Assembly (NCBI GenBank): GCA_963837155.1
Contig: CAWIMB010000001.1
Location: 558,001-622,000 of the forward strand
Direction: 5' to 3'
DNA: 64,000 bases
Origin: DASQHW01 sp963837155
GTDB taxonomy: Bacteria; Actinomycetota; Acidimicrobiia; IMCC26256; PALSA-610
Shown here: positions 60,017-64,000 of the stretch, in pieces
Layout: each line of letters starts with the position of its first letter
Position numbering within the stretch: position 1 is the stretch's first letter
The notes under the pieces: generated by a model
The model's input: only the letters and a program-made list of their open reading frames with translations
What the model was told of the DNA's origin: nothing
Database searches by the model: none
Translations under genes and position numbers: made by a program

Positions 60017-61825
60017 ATGTTCCACGTCATCTACATCAGCCGCGAGCTGCGACGGCGGGCGGGCCGCACGCTGCTGACGGCCTTGGGACTCGCGCTCGGT
60101 GTCGGCCTCGTGATTGGGATCATCGGCGTGTCGCAAGGGCTCGACGACGCGCAGGCCCACGTGCTGGCCCCGCTGACTTCGGTCGGCACCGACATCCTCG
60201 TCACCCGCGTCGCGGGCACGCCCGCGTCGGGATCAGGGTCGACGACCACAACAACTACCCCCAACAGCGGCGGCCGTGGACCGTTCGGAGGCAGAGGTGG
60301 TGGAGGAGGAGGCGGCGGCTTCTTCGGAAGCGGGGGCGGTCGCAACAACCAGTTGAACGTGCAGGATGCGAACGCGCTGCTCAACGAGAACAGCAATGTC
60401 GTGACCGACCTGTCGAAGCTCGGCAAGCCGGGCACCAAATACACGCACGACTTCTTCTTGTCCGCGACGCTGATCTCGTTTCCCCAGGCCGCGGTGAGCG
60501 ACGTTGCGAAGCTTCCCGGCGTGACGAGTGCGGTGCCCGGTCTAGTGCAGCGAGTGCAGCACGAGACCGGCACCGTCCCGAACATCGTCGCGTCGATCAA
60601 GACCGGCGGGCAGACCTACACGCAGACGACCCGTCCCGCGCCGCTGACCGACGCCGAGCGCGAGGCGTTCGGCCAATGTCTCGAGGCCAAGGGCGTGCAG
60701 ATCGGCGGGGGCGCGTTCGGCGGAACCGGTGGCGGTCGTCGCAGCGGCGGTGGCGGTTTCGGCGGGGGCGGGATCCGCAACAACCCTGCTTTCGAAGACT
60801 GCTTGCCGGCGCGCTTTCGCGAGTTCCAAGCGCGGTTCACAGTGCCGCTGCAAACGATCAACCAGGTCGTCAACCCCCCGCGGACTGACATCACGAACAC
60901 CACGTACAACGCGGCCGGCATCGACCCGACCAACCAGCACGAAGGCCTCGTCACGATCGACCAGCTCACCAAGGGTCGTTGGCTCGGTACGGACGCGCCC
61001 AATGAGGTGCTGCTCAACGTCGCGTACGCGAATACGAAGAAGCTCGCGGTCGGCTCGAAGTTGACGATCAACGGCACGAGCTACGAGGTCGTCGGCCTCG
61101 TGCAGCCGACGCTGACGGGCAACACCGCCGACGTGTACTTCCCGCTCACCACGCTGCAGAAGCTCGCATCGAAGCAGGACCGCGTGACGCAAGTCCTCGT
61201 GAAGGCGAAGAGCTCGGGCGACGTCGACAAGGTCGCGGCCGCGATCAAGACGCAGCTGCCCGGCGCCGAAGTCGTGACGACCAAGTCCCTCGCCGACCAA
61301 GCTTCGGGCAGCCTGAAGGACGCGCACGACCTGACCAGTCGCTTCGGCGGCGTGCTCGCGGTGATCGTGCTGATCGCCGCGTTCGTTATCGCCGCGCTCC
61401 TCACGCTGTCTTCGATCGCCAAGCGCGTACGCGAAATCGGCACGCTCCGAGCGATCGGATGGTCGAAGGCGAGGGTGGTGCGCCAGATTCTCGGCGAGAC
61501 GCTCGGCATCGCCATCCTCGGCGCCGGGCTCGGCCTGCTCGTCGGCTGGGGCGCGGCGACTGCGGTCAATCATTCGTCGACGCAACTCACCGCAACGACA
61601 CCGGGCGTCTCGGGCACGGCGAGCGGCAGCGCCGGCGCGCTGATCGGTATCGCGCAGAGCACTGCGCAGACGACCACCAAGGTCGCCTTGAGCGCTCCCT
61701 TGCATGGGTCGACGCTGTTGCTCGGCGCGCTCTTCGCGTTGCTTGGCGGGCTCATCGCCGGCTTGGTGGGAAGTTGGCGGGCGGCGCGACTCGCGCCGGC
61801 CACGGCCCTGCGAGACATCGGATGA
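60017..61825 (+). CDS. MacB/FtsX-type ABC transporter permease with Gly-rich inserts
   Basis: About 602 residues from ATG 60017 (GTG 60008 possible). The first TM segment is RTLLTALGLALGVGLVIGII. The extracytoplasmic region carries a Thr run and then polyglycine stretches (GGRGPFGGRGGGGGGG near residue 90, GGTGGGRRSGGGGFGGGG near 245), unusual in this family. The C-terminal three TM helices include GVLAVIVLIAAFVIAALLTL, VREIGTLRAIGWSKARVVRQ (FtsX-domain signature) and LLLGALFALLGGLIAGLVGS. It overlaps the ATPase gene by 4 bp. Confidence 0.85.
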   Translation: MFHVIYISRELRRRAGRTLLTALGLALGVGLVIGIIGVSQGLDDAQAHVLAPLTSVGTDILVTRVAGTPASGSGSTTTTTTPNSGGRGPFGGRGGGGGGGGFFGSGGGRNNQLNVQDANALLNENSNVVTDLSKLGKPGTKYTHDFFLSATLISFPQAAVSDVAKLPGVTSAVPGLVQRVQHETGTVPNIVASIKTGGQTYTQTTRPAPLTDAEREAFGQCLEAKGVQIGGGAFGGTGGGRRSGGGGFGGGGIRNNPAFEDCLPARFREFQARFTVPLQTINQVVNPPRTDITNTTYNAAGIDPTNQHEGLVTIDQLTKGRWLGTDAPNEVLLNVAYANTKKLAVGSKLTINGTSYEVVGLVQPTLTGNTADVYFPLTTLQKLASKQDRVTQVLVKAKSSGDVDKVAAAIKTQLPGAEVVTTKSLADQASGSLKDAHDLTSRFGGVLAVIVLIAAFVIAALLTLSSIAKRVREIGTLRAIGWSKARVVRQILGETLGIAILGAGLGLLVGWGAATAVNHSSTQLTATTPGVSGTASGSAGALIGIAQSTAQTTTKVALSAPLHGSTLLLGALFALLGGLIAGLVGSWRAARLAPATALRDIG

Positions 61826-62577
61826 CGGCGAACCCTCTCTATGAGTTGCGGTCGGTCGAGCGCGCGTACGGCTCCGGGGCGCGAGCCGTACGCGCGCTCG
61901 ACAAGATCGACCTCACGATCGCGCCGGGCGAGTTCCTCGCCGTCGAGGGCCCGAGCGGGTCGGGCAAGAGCACGCTGTTGCAACTCCTCGGCGCGCTCGA
62001 CCGTCCGACCGGGGGTTCCCTCAAGTTCGACGATCGCGAGCTGTCAACGCTCGATGATCGTGCGCTGACCCGGCTGCGTTCGCGCGACATCGGCTTCGTG
62101 TTCCAGTCGTTCAATCTCATCCCGACACTCACCGCGGCCGAGAACGTCGAGGCCGCGATGGTCCCCTTGCGACACAAGCGCGCCGACCGCCTCTCACGCG
62201 TCACCGAGCTTCTCGAACGAGTCGGCTTGGCGGACCGGTCGACGCATCTTCCGTCGACGTTGTCGGGCGGGGAGCAGCAGCGCGTTGCGATCGCCCGTGC
62301 GCTGGCCAACGAACCGCGCGTCATCCTTGCCGACGAGCCCACGGGAAACCTCGACAGCGCGACGTCGGAGGAGATCGTGCGGACACTCCAGACACTCTCC
62401 AGCGGCAACAGCGTGACCGTGATCGTCGTCACCCACGCCGAAGAGGTCGCCCGCTTTTCCCAACGTCGCGTTCGGCTGCGCGACGGCCGAGTGATCGGGG
62501 ACGGCGCAACGATGCCCCCGCTCGAGACCGTGCCCACTCCGAGGCCACCCGACGTACCCATTGCCGAGGTCGAGTAG
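61822..62577 (+). CDS. ABC transporter ATP-binding protein (MacB/LolD type)
   Basis: 251 residues. FLAVEGPSGSGKSTLLQLLG (Walker A), DIGFVFQSFNLIPTLTAAEN (Q-loop), PSTLSGGEQQRVAIARALAN (signature), VILADEPTGNLDSATSEEIV (Walker B) and TVIVVTHAEEVARFSQRRVR (H-loop) make a complete NBD of the LolD/MacB class, which powers mechanotransmission rather than substrate transport through a pore. The ATG overlaps the permease stop. A Pro-rich tail ends the protein. Confidence 0.93.
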   Translation: MTANPLYELRSVERAYGSGARAVRALDKIDLTIAPGEFLAVEGPSGSGKSTLLQLLGALDRPTGGSLKFDDRELSTLDDRALTRLRSRDIGFVFQSFNLIPTLTAAENVEAAMVPLRHKRADRLSRVTELLERVGLADRSTHLPSTLSGGEQQRVAIARALANEPRVILADEPTGNLDSATSEEIVRTLQTLSSGNSVTVIVVTHAEEVARFSQRRVRLRDGRVIGDGATMPPLETVPTPRPPDVPIAEVE

Positions 62578-62630
62578 GGCGGTACAGGACACCCGAGCGG
62601 CGAAACCGGGGTTCCTGGCATTCTGGGCCG

Positions 62631-64000
62631 GTGTCTGCGATCTGGACAGTCGCGCACGCCGAAGTGCGCCGGAGCCTGTTCCAGCTCGCGCTCCTGGGCG
62701 TGATCGGCGGTCTGGCCGGTGCCGCGATTGGCAGCGCGCTCGCCGTCGCCCGGCGCACCGACACTGCGTACGCGCGCCTCGAGCGGGCGACGAATGCCGA
62801 CGACGCGCGCGAAGCATCGTCGTTGGCGCCGACCAACCGGCGTCGGCCGAGCTCGCCGCCCGGATCGCCAAGCTCCCGCAAGTCCGCGAGAGCCGCACGG
62901 CGCCGTTCGCCGTCGGACGCCTCGACTTCGACCAGGTGGTGTACGTCGCGGTCGTCGGGGGCGCGCAACCGGGCGAAGTGCTCGACCCCGTCGTTGTACA
63001 AGGTCGCCTGCCGCGCGCCGACGCGCCCGACGAGGTCGTCATGATCGAGGCGGCGGCGCGCGACTTCCACGTCCGCCCCGGCGACGTCCTCCCACTGAAG
63101 TTCCTGACTCGCGAGGAGTTCTACAAGTTCTCGGCCAACAAGCCACTCGTCGGCCGCGGACCGCACATCGACCTCCGCATCGTCGGCACGGTTCGGATCC
63201 CAGGTCCCAAAGAGGGATACGCGCCAATCATCTCGGGCACCGCATTCGTCGACGCGCATCCCGACACGTTCGCGGCGGGCGTCGGACAGGTCGTGCGCCT
63301 GCGGAACGGGGAGCGAGACGTCGCCGCGTTCGCGGACGGCGCGGAGCGGCTTGCGTCCGACGTCCAGCTGCCGCCCAACGCATCGTTGTCGCCGGTCGCC
63401 TTCGATTCGACCGCGGCGGCTCGCTCCGAGTTGGCAGCAACAACGCGCCTCGAGGTCAGCGGTCTCCTCGTGGCCGCCCTGATCGCGGCGATCACCGGCG
63501 TCGTCGCGCTCGTGCAGGCCGCGGCCCGTCACCACGCTGGCACCGTGCCCGATCAGCAGGTACTCGCCGCGCTCGGCCTGCCGCGCGTGCGACGTGCCGC
63601 GGCGCGCGCTGTTACGGCGTTGGTGCCCGCCGCGATCGCCGTTGGACTCGTCGTGATCAGTGGCCTCGTCGCCGGGCTCGCGGAACCGCTGGGTGGAACG
63701 CGCGCGTTCGAGCCCCATCCGGGCTGGGCGCCGAACCTCTCGCTGGTGCTTCTCTCCGCGGTCGTCACGGGAATCTTGACCGTCGGCATCCTTGCGGCGT
63801 TCGCGTTTCACGCGGGAACCTGTCACGCACGTCACCGCGCGCCGCGATCCGATGCCGGCGCGCGCAGCCACCGCGTTCGGCGGCCGGCCGAGCATCGTCA
63901 CTGCACTCAGGTACGCGTTCGGACGCGGGCCGGGTGCTGTGCGCTCCTCGATCGCGGCGACCGTCGTCGCAGTCTTCGGGCTCTCGGGCGTGTTGGTCTT
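62631..64000 (+). CDS. FtsX-like ABC permease (partial at right edge, two frameshifts)
   Basis: A GTG at 62631 opens SAIWTVAHAEVRRSLFQLAL then GVIGGLAGAAIGSALAVARR, a first TM helix. Near 62810 the frame shifts and a long extracytoplasmic domain continues (LAARIAKLPQVRESRTAPFA, RPGDVLPLKFLTREEFYKFS, GPKEGYAPIISGTAFVDAHP). Further TM helices are LEVSGLLVAALIAAITGVVA and PAAIAVGLVVISGLVAGLAE. A second shift near 63810 leads to FGGRPSIVTALRYAFGRGPG and off the window. It is the second permease of the preceding ABC system. No stop is seen in the last frame. Confidence 0.75.

Noticed and set aside
1..64000. CRISPR array
   Set aside because: No regularly spaced short direct repeats and no cas genes were seen.

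Overview
The window is a high-GC (roughly two-thirds G+C by eye) bacterial chromosome segment. Class-level placement is inference: a mycothiol-type formaldehyde dehydrogenase, a nitrobindin-like FABP protein, mycobacterial-style membrane adenylate cyclase architecture and many TetR/MarR regulators point to Actinomycetota, possibly an uncultured acidimicrobial lineage. Many conserved genes are interrupted by single-base shifts, often in short G or GC runs. This suggests uncorrected long-read indels, on top of genuine gene decay in the first 17 kb.

Region 1 (1-16.5 kb) is accessory and scrambled. It holds a broken thioredoxin-reductase-like gene, two TetR-linked membrane-protein loci, a broken alpha/beta hydrolase, two different alcohol dehydrogenase tails, a class C beta-lactamase-like esterase with a pyridoxamine-oxidase-like partner, a RES/Xre toxin-antitoxin pair, an ArsR/AHSA1 pair, a HEPN protein and a tyrosine recombinase. 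Three related integrase 5' ends (one nearly complete gene, two fragments) each lie about 75-105 nt downstream, on the minus strand, of a repeated palindromic element. A fourth element copy stands alone.

Region 2 (16.6-22.3 kb) is a compact integrative element in tRNA-Arg(ACG). It is bounded by a 45-bp direct repeat of the tRNA 3' end and carries a tyrosine integrase next to the tRNA, an excisionase-like HTH protein, a pRiA4b ORF-3-like gene, an unknown coiled-coil protein, a DUF433/PIN-like toxin-antitoxin pair and an aminoglycoside-phosphotransferase-like kinase. The 15.3-16.5 kb integrase lies just outside the distal repeat, which suggests tandem integration at the same tRNA.

Region 3 (22.3-64 kb) looks like ordinary chromosome. 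In order it has: a peptidoglycan hydrolase; an amidohydrolase; a sulfur cluster (SQR, TusE/DsrC, DsrE, DsbA-like); ferritin-like and diiron proteins; an ABC-F ATPase; an adenylate cyclase; an rRNA-methylation operon (DUF371-RsmI fusion plus an NpmA/KamB-like A1408 methyltransferase); an alkylation-repair pair (ogt, Ada/AlkA) around a perfect 16-bp inverted repeat; a primary-type sigma factor; a ureidoglycolate lyase/cupin/2-hydroxyacid dehydrogenase group; the mycothiol formaldehyde dehydrogenase; an archaeal-type aspartyl-tRNA synthetase; tRNA-Ser(GCT); a PHP protein; a GH13 glucosidase; a fused full-length ABC exporter with its MarR regulator; a FGGY kinase / 27-aa ORF / PLP lyase operon; and a MacB-type ABC system running off the right edge.

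The most interesting leads are the palindromic element linked to integrase fragments, the tRNA-Arg element with its 24-bp palindrome and purine-skewed non-coding stretch, the rRNA-methylation operon, and the doubly overlapped 27-codon ORF.
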